Assembly: GCA_963556145.1 (NCBI GenBank)
Contig: OY744471.1
Span: forward strand, 2,597,590-2,661,589
Source of the DNA: Hygrocybe punicea
Taxonomy: Eukaryota; Basidiomycota; Agaricomycetes; Agaricales; Hygrophoraceae
Direction of reading: 5' to 3'
DNA: 64,000 nucleotides
Shown: positions 1-10,608 of the stretch, one piece after another
Numbering within the stretch: the first letter of the stretch is position 1
Layout of the letters: the number at the start of each line of letters is the position of its first letter
Made by a program: the position numbers and the translations under genes
Notes under the pieces: generated by a model
Database searches by the model: none
The model's input: only the letters and a program-made list of their open reading frames with translations
What the model was told of the DNA's origin: nothing

Positions 1-85
1 AAAGAACGTCGTTTACACTTATTTACGATATCCACACCCGATGCGGTTTTTTTTGGTGGGGTCAGCGACCTTGCAAGCAAGGTAA
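1..85 (-). mobile_element. Helitron 5' terminus (element runs off the window)
   Basis: On the minus strand this end reads TTACCTTGCTTGCAAGG, a short hairpin, followed by the complement of a segment around GATATCCAC. The same terminus occurs at 32391-32450, where it forms the right boundary of Helitron B, so the boundary at base 85 is set by comparison. The body lies to the left, outside the window. The identity is firm only because of the second copy. Confidence 0.6.
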
Positions 86-739
86 CTGTACCAATCCGGT
101 CAATTCGCCTGTCACGCCCAGTGAAAAGTCCGCCTATCTAGATACTTTTAGGTAGATTCACATCCATGAAAATATAGTTTAGGAATTTAAATAGATTTCT
201 GCACCCTGAGTAGAAGTTTCGCCATTAAGATACATTAAAAAACATTGCCATTTCTAATAAAAAACATTGCTATCGATTGCTGTCTAGGTGCATCCCTGCC
301 ACCCCGCCTCTCATACCGCCCATTCCGTTCTGCGCCCCCATTCCCCATTCCCCAGGATGTTGTGGGGGATGCCGTTGGGTGCACTATACGCCGAGGTTGA
401 ATGGTGAGTGAATCCATAGAGGGCTCGGTGGGGTGTACAGGTACCTGGGCCATTTTCTCGGCGGTTGCGGGGTGTGGACAGCAGGTATATGCGGTCTTGA
501 GAGATTTTTCTGCAATGGCACCCACGGCGACATGGCCTGGGACGGGAGGTTAATATCTGTACAACAACATACGCTGGGGACAAGAGCTCACTGATTGTCT
601 CACAGGCACTACTGCGGCCACCACTGCTAGCCTTGATGCCGTACTTTGCAAGGTATGTGTAGTCTGCATGTGATGGCTGGGGAAAGAGGTCTACTCGTGC
701 GGACGCTGGTCCTCGTTTTTTTACGAGGAGGGCGATGGT
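86..739. other. No recognisable gene
   Basis: The stretch between the Helitron end and the kinase tail holds the left inverted repeat of the putative kinase-carrying element. The remainder may be downstream flank of the kinase gene. Minus-strand open frames here have no recognisable domain. Confidence 0.4.
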
Positions 740-1975
740 TGGGCGTGTAGTCAAAGCATGGAAACTGTACACCGAAAGGGTCATCCATGGGTAGGCCATA
801 GGTCTCGGCTGCATCGTCTTCCAAGTACTTGTCAAATCTGCACCAAAAAAAAAACAAGAGTAGGCGGTAGGTTTAACCCAAGGAAAGCGGATGGGGGCTT
901 ACGCGCTTGCATCGCCATCTCCCGTTATCTTGGGCAGATAAGGCGCGGTTATCTCTCTATTGGCTAGTTTCTCCCAGTCAACCTCGCAGAACCATGCGTG
1001 AGCAAAGACATCACCCGCGCCATGCTGCAGGTTCCCGTACCGCTTCGACGGGTCGCTTTCCATGAGTTTTAGTATGAGATCCATAGTGTTGTCATTGAAG
1101 GCTGGCCAGCAGATGAATGCGGGCCTACGGGTGATTTTTTCATATAGGAGGACGGGGTTTGCTTCTGGTTGATGATATGCTGGGTAGAGCAGAGAGCATC
1201 TCACAGAGTGTCCACGTTGTGAGTGAGCACTGTTTCACGAACCCGAAATCAGCTACTTTGATGTGTCCATCGTGGTTGAGAAGGATGTTTTCGGTTTTGA
1301 GGCCTCGGTAGATGATGTCAAGGGAGTGTAGATAATGCAGAGCAACTGGGACTTCTGCTGCAAAAAACTTTGTGACAGGATCAGGAAATCACTGGTTGGT
1401 GGTTGGTCCGTATGCAATTAGCTTAAAAGACAAGACAATAAATATGGGCACATTCGAATGTCGCAGATGGGTAAATGACTCGCCACCAGGAACAAAGTCC
1501 ATAACCAAGGCAATGCTCTCGCCGCTGGTTGTGACCTGGAAGAGTGTGCCAAATGTGGACATTGCGTACAGGGTTGTGACAGAGTGGCTGCAGATGAGAA
1601 AGTTGACAAGGGTGTTTGGCTGCAGGGACATGAGGAGAGCAGCTGTGATGGTCTCGTGGGAGGGGAAAGACGCGCCAACAGGGATGGGGGACATGGGAGT
1701 CAGGAGCAAGGGGGAAACGAATGAACAAAAAAATTCCAAGTCCAAAGATGATGTCATCTGCACTTGGGCAATTTTGTTCCGTTTGCAAAATATTTTGTCG
1801 CAAGAAAGGAGTAGCTATGCCTTTGTGAGATGTATCGTCATTTTTAATCGTCATCTTTTCACTTGGAATGATTTTACTGGTTGTATATGGATATAAAAGG
1901 ATTTATATTGTGTAAAAGTATCTAACTGGATTATGCTAGACGGGGTTTTCACTGGGTGTCACGCGTCACACAGGT
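95..1975. mobile_element. Putative TIR element enclosing a kinase relic
   Basis: Imperfect inverted repeats flank the kinase pseudogene. The left copy (about 112-155) contains CCCAGTGAAAAGTCC, then CTAG, then TAGATACTTTTA. The right copy (about 1910-1968), read on the minus strand, contains CCCAGTGAAAACCCC, CTAG and TAGATACTTTTA in the same order. I could not define a target duplication. The simplest reading is a non-autonomous element that carried a host kinase fragment; a chance pair of older repeats around a degraded gene is the alternative. No transposase is visible inside. Confidence 0.35.
740..1640 (-). pseudogene. cAMP-dependent protein kinase catalytic subunit, decayed
   Basis: Read on the minus strand, the order is the glycine-loop-distal lobe with VMDFVPGGE (about 1480), an intron-like gap, [25 protein letters not shown] (about 1300), HIKVADFGF, a truncated activation segment (TWTLCE), then the C-lobe MDLILKLMESDPSKRYGNLQ and an AGC-kinase tail ending in DDPFGVQFPCFDY. 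The catalytic loop reads YRGLKTEN where kinases need YRDLKPEN, so the catalytic aspartate is lost, while DFG is kept. The GTPEYLAPE stretch is missing. One intron (902-838, GTAAGC to GCAG, 65 nt) still splices in phase to give DASA-FDKY. Active PKA phosphorylates Ser/Thr targets in the cytosol and nucleus; this copy cannot. It lies between inverted repeats. Confidence 0.85.
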
Positions 1976-2007
1976 TTCCAAAACACCTGACCTTCCCACA
2001 CTACAAG

Positions 2008-2055
2008 CCTTATAATAGTGGTTGAACACGTGTCTCAACCACTATTATAAGGCTC
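2008..2055. repeat. Nested hairpin in left arm
   Basis: GCCTTATAATAGTGGTTGA is followed within about 8 bases by its inverted copy ending in ATTATAAGGC. The mirror hairpin lies at 4391-4438 in the other arm. Each arm of the large palindrome therefore holds its own perfect small palindrome near the tip. Confidence 0.85.
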
Positions 2056-4390
2056 TGAAGTCTTAAAACCGCAATCTGGCCATAAATCAGTCTCCACCCT
2101 AGCCTCAGTATATAAGTCTTATTAGTAGTTATTAGTAGCATATACTAGTAATGTAGTAGTGTCCTAAATATGGCAATAACCCGTGCGGGAATGTCAGGTC
2201 CGGTCAGGAACAAGGGCGCTGATGGGCTCGGGCTTTCCCATCACCATTGCCATGGCCCCGCCCATCACCGTTGCCATGGCCCCGCCCATCACTCACAGGC
2301 ATACGTGCTCGTCGTCATCGACGTTGTGCACGACAATTTCACTATCCTGCCATCTTTTCTTGTGGAATTTTTTACATATCATAGATATATTCTTATAAAT
2401 ACTGTATATAGACTAATATACATGAAAATAAACAAAATAAAAGGGAAATAAAAGAAATAAAGAATAATGATACTTGGGGCACCGCCGACGAACGGGAGGG
2501 TACTCACCTTCACGGAGGTGCCGGACTGGGTCTGGAATTGATAGCGAAGGGTAGTGGAGGGTGGGTGATGAGAGGGATGGACACTGGGGGGCGGGGAAGG
2601 GTGCATGGAGAGGGGGGGTGGTGATGGGTGGCGAGGAATAGGCCGGGAATCGAGGCGGATGGTGGAAAAGTGAGGCGGTGGGTGGGGGAGGGCTCCCGGC
2701 CCAGAATGAGCGGCGGGAAGCAGTAAGTACGTGGGGGAAAAGCAGGAGGGGGATGGGTACTCACCTGTACCATTAAGGCCCCCCACAGCCCCCTTTGCAT
2801 TCCATCATCGATAAAAACAATGGGGACATCATCTACGACGTCCCCGTGGTCCCCGTAGTGGGTTTCGTGGTCCAGATCGCCGCCGCTGTCAAGACGCGCG
2901 AGGATGGCCACACCACCGGTTGCGGTAGTGATATCTCGACGACACTGCCGCCATTAACCACACCATCGCCGGTGGCGACTCTCCACAACGCCCTCGTCAT
3001 CTTCGTCACTGTGCACCTGGTCTGCCGCTGCTGGATTTGACGTTCGAGGCCATTGGTTGAAAAAGTCGGGCGCACTCCTGCGCGGCTTTGAGGATGTCTG
3101 GGGTGATGGTCTCTGTGTGAATCGTTGCCGTCATCCTCATCGTCCTCGTTTCCGTCATTGTTGAGGTGGTGGGGAGTGGGAGTGCAGCAGAATGGGGGAT
3201 GGTGGTGGTAAAAGCCTAAAAGGCGTGTGACTGTTCACTTGCCTTTTACTACCACATGCCTGCCTCCCAACTTGCCTCCTGCCACATTCCCACTCCCCAC
3301 CACCTCAACAACGACGGAAACAAGGAGGAGGACGATGACGGCGACGATTGGCGCAGAGACCACCACCCCGGACGTCCTCAAAGCCATGCAGGAGCGCGCC
3401 TGACTTTTTCAACCAATGGCCTCAAATGTCGAAACCAGCAGCGGCGGACCGGGTGCACAGTGACGAAGATGACGAGGGCGTTGTGGAGAGTCGCCACTGG
3501 CGATGGTGTGGTTAACGGCGGCGGTGTCGTCGAGATATTGCTGTCGCAACCGCCCTAGTCGCCACCCTCATGCAAATTGATGGCGGGACCAATCTGGATG
3601 ATGAAACCCAAGATGGGGACCATGGGGACGTCGCAGATGACGTCCCCATTGTTTTTATCAATGACGGAATGCAAAGGGGGCTGTGGGGGGCCTTAATGGT
3701 ACAGGTGAGTACCCATCCCCCTCCTGCTTTTCCCCCACGTACTTACCCCTTCCCGCTGCTCGTTTGGGGCCAGGAGCCCTCCCCCATCCATCCCCTCTCC
3801 ATTTCCCCCGACCGCCTCGCTTCCCAGACCTTTCCTCGCCACCCATCGCCATCCCCCTCTCCATGCACCCTTCCCCGGCCCCCAGCGTCCCTCCCTCCCA
3901 TCACCCACCCTCCACCACCCTTCGCTATCAATTCCAGACCCAGTCTGGTGCCTCCGCGAAGGTGAGTACCCTCCCGTTCGTCGGCAGCGCCCCATGTATG
4001 ATTATTTTTTATTTCTTTTATTTCTCTTTTATTTTGTTTATTTTCATGTATATTAGTCTATATACAGTATTTATAAGAATATATCTATGATATGTAAAAG
4101 ATTCCGCAAGAAAAGATGGCAGGATAGTGAAATAGCCGTGCTCAACGTCGACGACAACGAGCGCGTATGCCTGTGAGTGATGGGCGGGGCCATGGCAACG
4201 GTGATGGGAAAGCCCGAGCCCATCAGCGCCCTTGTTCCTGACTGGACCTGACGTTCCCGCACGGGTTATTGCCATATTTAGGACACTACTACATTACTAG
4301 TATATGCTACTAATAACTACTAATAAGACTTATATACTGAGGCTAGGGTGGAGACTGATTTATGGCCGGATCGCGGTTTTAAGACTTTAG

Positions 4391-4438
4391 AGCCTTATAA
4401 TAGTGGTTGAGACACGTGTTCAACCACTATTATAAGGC
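4391..4438. repeat. Nested hairpin in right arm
   Basis: Mirror copy of the hairpin at 2008-2055. The stem GCCTTATAATAGTGGTTGA is kept. Confidence 0.85.
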
Positions 4439-4469
4439 TTGTAGTGTGGGAAGGTCAGGTGTTCCAAAA

Positions 4470-4905
4470 TGGCAAAATGTCACGCTTGTCACATGTCACC
4501 TAGGATATCGGCAAATTCGCCAGACCATTTCTATTTATGGTATATATGTCTAAATATAGTAATGATCGATTCAATCAACATTGGATGCCTCATTGTCCCA
4601 GTGCCGTGTGAAGTCTGAGAAACGGTACAGCCTGTTCACGACTTTCTTGTGCTTTCCTCTCTGCCCACCTCCACCTCCTTTTCACTCCTCCTTTTCATCT
4701 TCCTCCGAATCCTCCCCCACTCTTTCGGCGGATATTGGTAACACATCCATGTCTTCTGCTTCCGCTGTCACCATCAAGCCACCATTCTCACGTGTGCCAA
4801 TGCATTGATGACGTCCAGTGTGCAGGGGCCTTCAGTGAGTAGTAGCCACAACGTCATCCAATTCCTCTTCTTCTTTGGGTTCCAGGATCAGGTCTTCATG
4901 ACCAA
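4470..4905. other. Unassigned interval
   Basis: A serine/proline-rich open frame (4581-4808) is present but has no recognisable domain, and its composition suggests a chance frame. No terminal repeats were found. Confidence 0.3.
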
Positions 4906-4909
4906 GGCC

Positions 4910-5502
4910 CCACTGCTCATCATATTTATTACACAAATGCAATTATATTCAAAATATTTATACTGGCCTTAATTCTTATCAGATTCAGCTGAAAATTGAA
5001 CTGCTGACTAATATAACCATTTGGTCAAGGTGTGACCGCTCTAACCATATAAGGCAATTTCTGATATTGTATAGCAAATTTTTACTGATCGCAATGGTGA
5101 CAGTCACATGTGACCAGTCTAACCATATAAGGTAATTTTACACCATATATGCTAAATTTTGAGCAGATCACAGAAGTCATAGTCATGTTTGGCAATTGAC
5201 CTGTTACTATCTGAAAATTTCTTTTATGACTGATAATATTGTATGATCATGCACCACAGAAGAAGAGGTTAATAAAGACTCAAGACACTCTATGTAGTTT
5301 TATTTTAGTTTAATTTATATGTTGCAGAGGTGGAAGGTGAGCTTCTAGAATAATATAAAATATACAATATATACTATATGTCTTATACCAGATGTAACTT
5401 GCTTCAGGCAAGTTAATGTTATTGCATACTTCATCATAGCAGTAGGGAGGAGGAAAAAAGAACTTGTTCATGCCATGCGCAGCACTGGCCCACTAAACAA
5501 GT
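4910..5502 (-). mobile_element. H-family element, truncated (minus orientation)
   Basis: The 5' end of the family, ACTTGTTTAGTGGGCC, occurs in reverse complement ending at 5502. Going left, the copy contains the internal palindrome GTCACATGTGAC and the phrase CAGTCTAACCATATAAGG, then stops near 4910 without the CTCGTAAC 3' hairpin. It is a partial copy of the 1.26-1.31-kb elements at 48948-50255 and 52271-53530. Confidence 0.7.
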
Positions 5503-6377
5503 GATGAAATATATGTTATTGCAATATATAATTAGATTTATTATATATGATAAAGTTTATGATAATCAGTATCAAATTCAGCATATATTATGAAAAATTA
5601 CCTTATATGGTTAGACTGGTCATGTGACTGTCACTGTTATGATTAGCACAAAATTTGGTATATATTATGAGAAATTACCTTATATGGTTAGAGTAGTCAC
5701 ATGTGACTGTCACAACTTGCCCAAAATGGTCATATTAGTCAGCAGTTCAATTTTAGCTGATTCCGATCAGAATCAAGACCAGTATAAATATTTTGAATAT
5801 AATTGGAAGGTAATTTGACTTTTTTGAGGCAACCTATATTTGGGTGTTTATGTAAGCTTGTCCACACATGGCCCCAACTTGATGTTATATTCCAGTATCA
5901 GAAGTGGAATCATATCTCTAGCCCAAAAAAATTTTCTCTACAGGCAATCAACTTTATTAATTAATTAATTCGATTAATTGATTAATTAATTAATCAATTA
6001 ATCAATCAATTAATCGAATTAATTAATTAATCAATTAATCGAATTAATTAATTAATCAATTAATCGAATTAATTAATTAATCAATTAATCGAATTAATTA
6101 ATTAATCAATTAATCGAATTAATTAATTAATCAATTAATCGAATTAATTAATTAATCAATTAATCGAATTAATTAATTAATCAATTAATCGAATTAATTA
6201 ATTAATCAATTAATCGAATTAATTAATTAATTAATTAATCGAATTAATTAATTAATCAATTAATCGAATTAATTAATTAATTAATTAATCGAATTAATTA
6301 ATTAATCAATTACGAACCCTTACTGAACCAGGTCTCATAAAGAACAAGTCTTTTAATAAATTAAAAGAACTCGTAAC
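5503..6377 (+). mobile_element. H-family 3' half with minisatellite, inserted in helicase relic
   Basis: It begins GATGAAAT, like the 3' half at 48294, and ends with the family hairpin ACGAGTCTTTTAATAAATT / AAAAGAACTCGTAAC at 6377. The next base resumes a Helitron helicase reading frame (YRYLFI). The AT-rich segment before the terminus has expanded into a 25-bp tandem array (5945-6312). Confidence 0.75.
5945..6312. repeat. 25-bp AT-rich minisatellite
   Basis: About a dozen head-to-tail units of a 25-mer made of AATT/AATC tetranucleotides ending in a single G (TCGAATTAATTAATTAATC core). In other H copies the same position holds only a short AATT run, so this is a local expansion. The units are strongly self-complementary. 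Confidence 0.9.
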
Positions 6378-7224
6378 ACTACCGGTATCTTTTCATCAAT
6401 GAGTTTTTGATGATCGGCAAACATTTCTCCGTGCTTTGTCTCGGAACATTGGGATCAGAAAAGCAGGTGAGGAAGGATCTGGCACACAATCCTTTGGAGG
6501 AATCAATGTCATTCTTTGTGGTGATTTGCACCAATTTCCACCTGTAGTGACAACAAAGACTGAAGCCCTGTTTTACAAAATGACAGGCACTGAGAAGATG
6601 GAGGCACAGGTAGGATGAAAGATATATCAAGAATTCAAGATGGTTGTTATTTTGAAGACACAACAAAGGGTGACTGATCCAGTATGGCGGGATTTCCTAC
6701 ATCATTTGCGGCATGGCGAAGTTCATAGTCGACACCTGGACATGTTGTGCACTTTGATCATAGGTGAACCCCAAAGTGTGCCAACAGATCTCGATTGCCC
6801 CGATTGGTGGGATGCAGTCCTCATCACGCTACGACATGTGGTGAGAGAACATTGGAACTCAGCAGCGATTCAAAAGCACTGCAAAGATATTGGGGAGACT
6901 CTTTATGTGGTCACTGCTGAAGATACAATCCAGGAACAACTATTTATACTGCTAGAATGCATCATTTTAGCAAGCCATAAAGGGAAAGCGCACAACACAC
7001 AAAGAGACTTACCAGAGAAGATAGAGCTCATGAAAGGAATGAAAGTGATGATAACAACAAACATTGAGACAGACTTAGACATCACAAATGGAGCATGTGG
7101 TGAAATTATTGACATCAAGTTACACCCCAAGGAGCCATGCATGGAAACGGGCCCCATTGTACACTTGAAGCATGTTCCCACTTATATCCTGGTGAAACTT
7201 GATTGAACGTATGTGAGTGTTCTG
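6378..7224 (+). pseudogene. Helitron PIF1-like helicase relic (copy E), 5' part
   Basis: The reading frames match the helicase of Helitron B: YRYLFINEFLMIGK (the Walker B region, with Asp changed to Asn), then FGGINVILCGDLHQFPPV, TQQRVTDPVW, MKVMITTNIETDLDI and HVPTYILVKLD. A frameshift near 6430 and stops at 6616-6618 and 7204-7206 break it. The Walker A part is absent because the H element occupies the upstream side. The frame resumes at 14074 after the hAT-like insertion. In life such a helicase unwinds DNA during rolling-circle transposition; this copy is dead. Confidence 0.85.
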
Positions 7225-7236
7225 GCAGGTTTCAGG

Positions 7237-7480
7237 GCATTCAGCAAGATATTACCAACTGAGATGGGATGCCTGAAAATGAGATCACCCAACTGACTTG
7301 GGGATAGCTGAATCAGGCTGAGATATATCCTGGCCCAACTGACATGGTCTAGGCTGAGGTTCTCAGGATATATCCTGGCCCAAATGACATGGTTCAGGCT
7401 GAATTTCTCAGGATATATCCTGGCTCAACTGAGATGGTCTACGCTTATTGAGTCAGGATATATCCTGGCCAACCATTATG
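7237..7480. repeat. Subterminal tandem repeat array, left
   Basis: Units contain the palindrome CAGGATATATCCTG followed by GCCCAACTGACATGG and GGCTGA. The array is inverted relative to 13690-14060 and forms the subterminal part of the hAT-like insertion. Many hAT transposases bind repeated subterminal motifs; that role here is an inference. Confidence 0.8.
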
Positions 7481-7642
7481 ACTCAGACTGGTTGCACATT
7501 CAAACATGACTGTCAAGTTCAGACCAATACTATCCATCCTGATTGTACTCCTGCTATAGATCATCCCCCACAATTGACTAAAATAGAATATGTGCGAGCA
7601 GATAGCTTCTTTTCAAAGCTAATCATATGAGCTTGGAGTTTC

Positions 7643-7951
7643 TTGAGAGGTTCTTTTTGTCAGCCAATGATGGTTAGTGCAGTGTTCATATGCACTTCAG
7701 GCTACCCCCAAGCCTGGGCAACTAGTTTCAACTCACTCCTAGTACTGAACCATCTACATGTTGGTATAAGTACTGGGCAGCCCTGGGACAAAACCATCAT
7801 CCCTGGGACCATACATTGGGACATCCTGTTGTCCCTGGTCTGGTATATGGGATGGCCCATAGGACGACATTTGGTGTTGTGGCCCCATGGGACATCCCTA
7901 CCAGAGGAGGTGTCTGGGGGCATTTGGGACGCCCCTTCCACAGGTATTTAA
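7643..7951 (+). other. Unassigned interval with GGGACATCC motifs
   Basis: Open frames here lack recognisable domains. The sequence repeats CTGGGAC and GGGACATCC, related to the array at 8480-8745, so the frames look like repeat translations. Confidence 0.35.
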
Positions 7952-8479
7952 TAGAAAACTCAGAATGATGATAGCATCTAGTTGTAAATTTCAAGGCCTT
8001 GTCATGGCCACTATAGGTACCATGGGTGTGATAGCATAGTATCAGATTGTACATGCTTATTCTTTTGAGAGTCACAGAGCTGATTCTCCTTCAGTTGTTT
8101 CCACATATAAAGACAGAAGGAGTAGGAGAGGAAAAGGGCTGGAGATTTGGGTAATGAGATGGGAAAGAGGAGGGTGTGCTTCTAGTAAACCAATCCCTTG
8201 TGCATGTGGCAATCTGAAGCTTGTAGGGGAGTGAGTGAGCAGAGCATGCATAATAAACAAAGAGAAGTGGGGCTACATATGCAGAGGAGGCTGAGCTGAA
8301 AATTGAACAAGTGTATTATGAAGAGAATTTGATCAGGATATCAGTGGTTATTACATTATTGGCTGTGCAGACAATGGCTGACTGGGATGCAGATGCAGAG
8401 GAGAGATCTAATTTTCAATCTATGTTAAGGTTAGAGTGCTTCTTGAGGAAAGTGGACTTGGGCTTAAAGTAAGGGGACA

Positions 8480-8745
8480 TCTCACAGAGGCTTGGTTGGG
8501 ACATCCCTCTCAGCTTCTGTGATATCCCTGTGAGCTTGTAGGATGTCCCACAGCTTCTCTTGGACATTGCTGTCAGCTTGTGGGACGTCCCACAGTCGGG
8601 ATGGGATGTCCCACAGCCTTGTCTGGGACATCCCTCTCAGCCTGTGAGATGTCCCAGCCAGCCTGTGGGACATCCCACAGCTTATCTGGGACATCCCTGT
8701 CAGCTTGTGGGACATCCCACAGCCTTTTCTGGGATATCTCACCCT
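8480..8745. repeat. Tandem repeat of GGGACATCCCACAG
   Basis: About six to eight irregular units built on TGTGGGACATCCCACAG, itself nearly palindromic, spaced by about 20-45 bases. Translations in all frames are repetitive and not gene-like. Confidence 0.8.
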
Positions 8746-8884
8746 GCTCAGCATCTGCTAAGTAATCATACCAATAAATCATTATATCATATGTTATAAC
8801 ATAATTTTAAATAATTTACATTTAGCAACTCACTTAAAATAGACATTGCAAATCACATAATTATTTTGCTTAATTATATACATA

Positions 8885-9175
8885 TCTACATTATCAGGAG
8901 ATGAGGGTGGGAGGAGGTGGTGGTGGTGGTGGAGAGAAGAGGAGAGGGGGAAATGACCAGGGGGAATGGAGGGGGTGGGCAAGGGGAGAAGGGCAGGAGG
9001 TGGATGGGAGGGGGTGGCAGGGGGCAGGAGATAGGCAGGGGGAGAAGGGGCAGAGGAGAGGGAAACAGGGGGAAGGGGAGGGAAACAGGGGGAAGGGAGG
9101 GAAACGGGGGAAGGGGAGGGAAACGGAGGGAAACGGGGGAAGGGGAGGGAAACAGGGAGGGAAACGGGGGGTGAC
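8885..9175 (+). repeat. G-rich purine tract
   Basis: Repeats of GGGGAAGGGGAGGGAAAC on the + strand give many G-runs of three or more, a sequence with G-quadruplex potential. The apparent glycine/arginine-rich reading frames are products of composition. Confidence 0.75.
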
Positions 9176-10255
9176 CTAAAAAATTACATACCGGGGTTAC
9201 CTACATGTCACGCCCCTCCACGTCGCCCTCGTCACCCCCGTCGTTGTTGTTGTTCCCGTCTGGCCCCATTCCCATTCGTGTTGCGTAGCTGTCCCGTTTG
9301 CCGTACCTCGCCATTTCCATTCTCGCTGTCCCCATTGTCGTCGTCCTCGTTGTCGCGGTCTCCGTTGTCGTCATCCCGTTCCCTCGTCCGGCCGTCCTCA
9401 TTTCTGTTGCCTGTTGTCCCTGTCCCCGTTCCCGTCCTCACTGTCCTTGTCATCGTCCTTGTCGTCCCCATCCTCGTCGTTGTCATTGTCGTTGTTGTCC
9501 CCGTTCCATGTGGTGGCCCACGGCTGTCAGCCCCGTGCCGTTCGTGTTGTCGTTGCCGTCCTGTTTGCCGTCGCATCCTCGCCGTTTCCATCCTCATTGT
9601 CCCTGTTGCCGTTGTCCTCGTTGTCCCGGTCTTGTTGTCCTCGTCATCCCGTTCCCTCATCGTTTCCGTCACCCGTCGTCCGTTGCCCCCGTCCCCGTGC
9701 TCGCTGTCCTCCTTGTCATCCTTGTCGTCATCCCGTCATCCTCATTGTCCCCCATTGCCGTCATCCTTGTTGTCTCGGGCTCCATGGTCCTCGTGGTCCC
9801 GTTCCCCCGCTGTCCTCGTCTTCGTTGCCCTTGCCCATTGTCGTCTTTCCGTTGTCGTGGTTCCCGGTTACCGTTGTCGTATTCCCCTTTTGCACCGTTG
9901 TCGTGTTCGTTCGTTCACCCCATCGTCATCATTCCCGTCGTCCTCAGTCTTGCTGTCGTGGTCGTCCTGGTTGCTCACATTCACGGCTGTGTCCTCTGTC
10001 TCCTCGTCGCCCGCACCGCGTCTACTTGTTGTTGCTGTTGCGTTCACATTCGTTTGGTGTCGCAAAGAAAACCTAAAACGGTTTATTAATAATTAGTTAG
10101 TAGAATAAATGAAAAGGATAAATGGAAAGACTTACCTGGGTGCTCTGGCATCCGCACCCGTTGTCGTGTTGTTGTTGAAAATGACAAGTGTTGTTGAACT
10201 TGCGCGCGAGAATTTCAACCGGAATTTGCCGATATCCAAAACGTGTCGAGTTGCC

Positions 10256-10455
10256 NNNNNNNNNNNNNNNNNNNNNNNNNNNNNNNNNNNNNNNNNNNNN
10301 NNNNNNNNNNNNNNNNNNNNNNNNNNNNNNNNNNNNNNNNNNNNNNNNNNNNNNNNNNNNNNNNNNNNNNNNNNNNNNNNNNNNNNNNNNNNNNNNNNNN
10401 NNNNNNNNNNNNNNNNNNNNNNNNNNNNNNNNNNNNNNNNNNNNNNNNNNNNNNN
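10256..10455. other. Assembly gap (200 N)
   Basis: Exactly 200 undetermined bases. They lie at the inner end of the left arm of the foldback at 9195-12080, where a long inverted repeat would be expected to stop assembly. Confidence 0.98.
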
Positions 10456-10608
10456 AGTTGGTGTGGCAAGGAATGTGTTGTAGCCAAAATTGATTTGGAG
10501 CTTTGCGGACAATCAAAAGTCCATATAAGCAGACACAATCATGAATGGAAGGTGAGTGACAAGTTATTCACATTTTGACTCCAACACATTCCCTGCCACA
10601 CCAACTAC
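10456..10608. mobile_element. Short hairpin (MITE-like) in foldback loop
   Basis: AGTTGGTGTGGCAAGGAATG at the left is matched by an inverted copy ending in CTGCCACACCAACT at the right, about 150 bp overall. No target duplication can be tested because the left flank is the gap. Confidence 0.55.

Larger units (their letters stand above)
1984..4461. mobile_element. Foldback element: 2.5-kb near-complete palindrome, 8-bp TSD
   Basis: The element begins CACCTGACCTTCC and ends GGAAGGTCAGGTG. It is flanked by the direct repeat TTCCAAAA (1976-1983 and 4462-4469). The two arms are inverted copies along their whole length and meet at a four-base centre near 3231-3234 (stem TAAAAGGC... / ...GCCTTTTA). 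Differences are small indels, such as an extra GC-rich unit at 2255-2290. Both arms carry the same outward-facing open segment with the motif PIVFIDDGMQRGLW, ending at GTGAGTAC splice-donor-like sites (about 2750 and 3704). An 8-bp duplication fits the hAT or P superfamilies. No transposase is visible, so it is non-autonomous. Confidence 0.85.

Noticed and set aside
5624..5818. Short frame over the H repeat
   Set aside because: It runs through the repeated GTCACATGTGAC sequence and is not conserved as a frame in other copies.
8901..9179. Gly/Arg-rich frame resembling an RGG protein
   Set aside because: A product of the G-rich tract; other frames give similar runs.
9278..10096. Three overlapping 220-272-codon open frames on the + strand, with others on the opposite strand
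   Set aside because: All frames are open because of GTC/CGT-type low-complexity sequence. The products are Ser/Pro/Val- or Arg/Thr-rich with no domain, and the region is one arm of a foldback.
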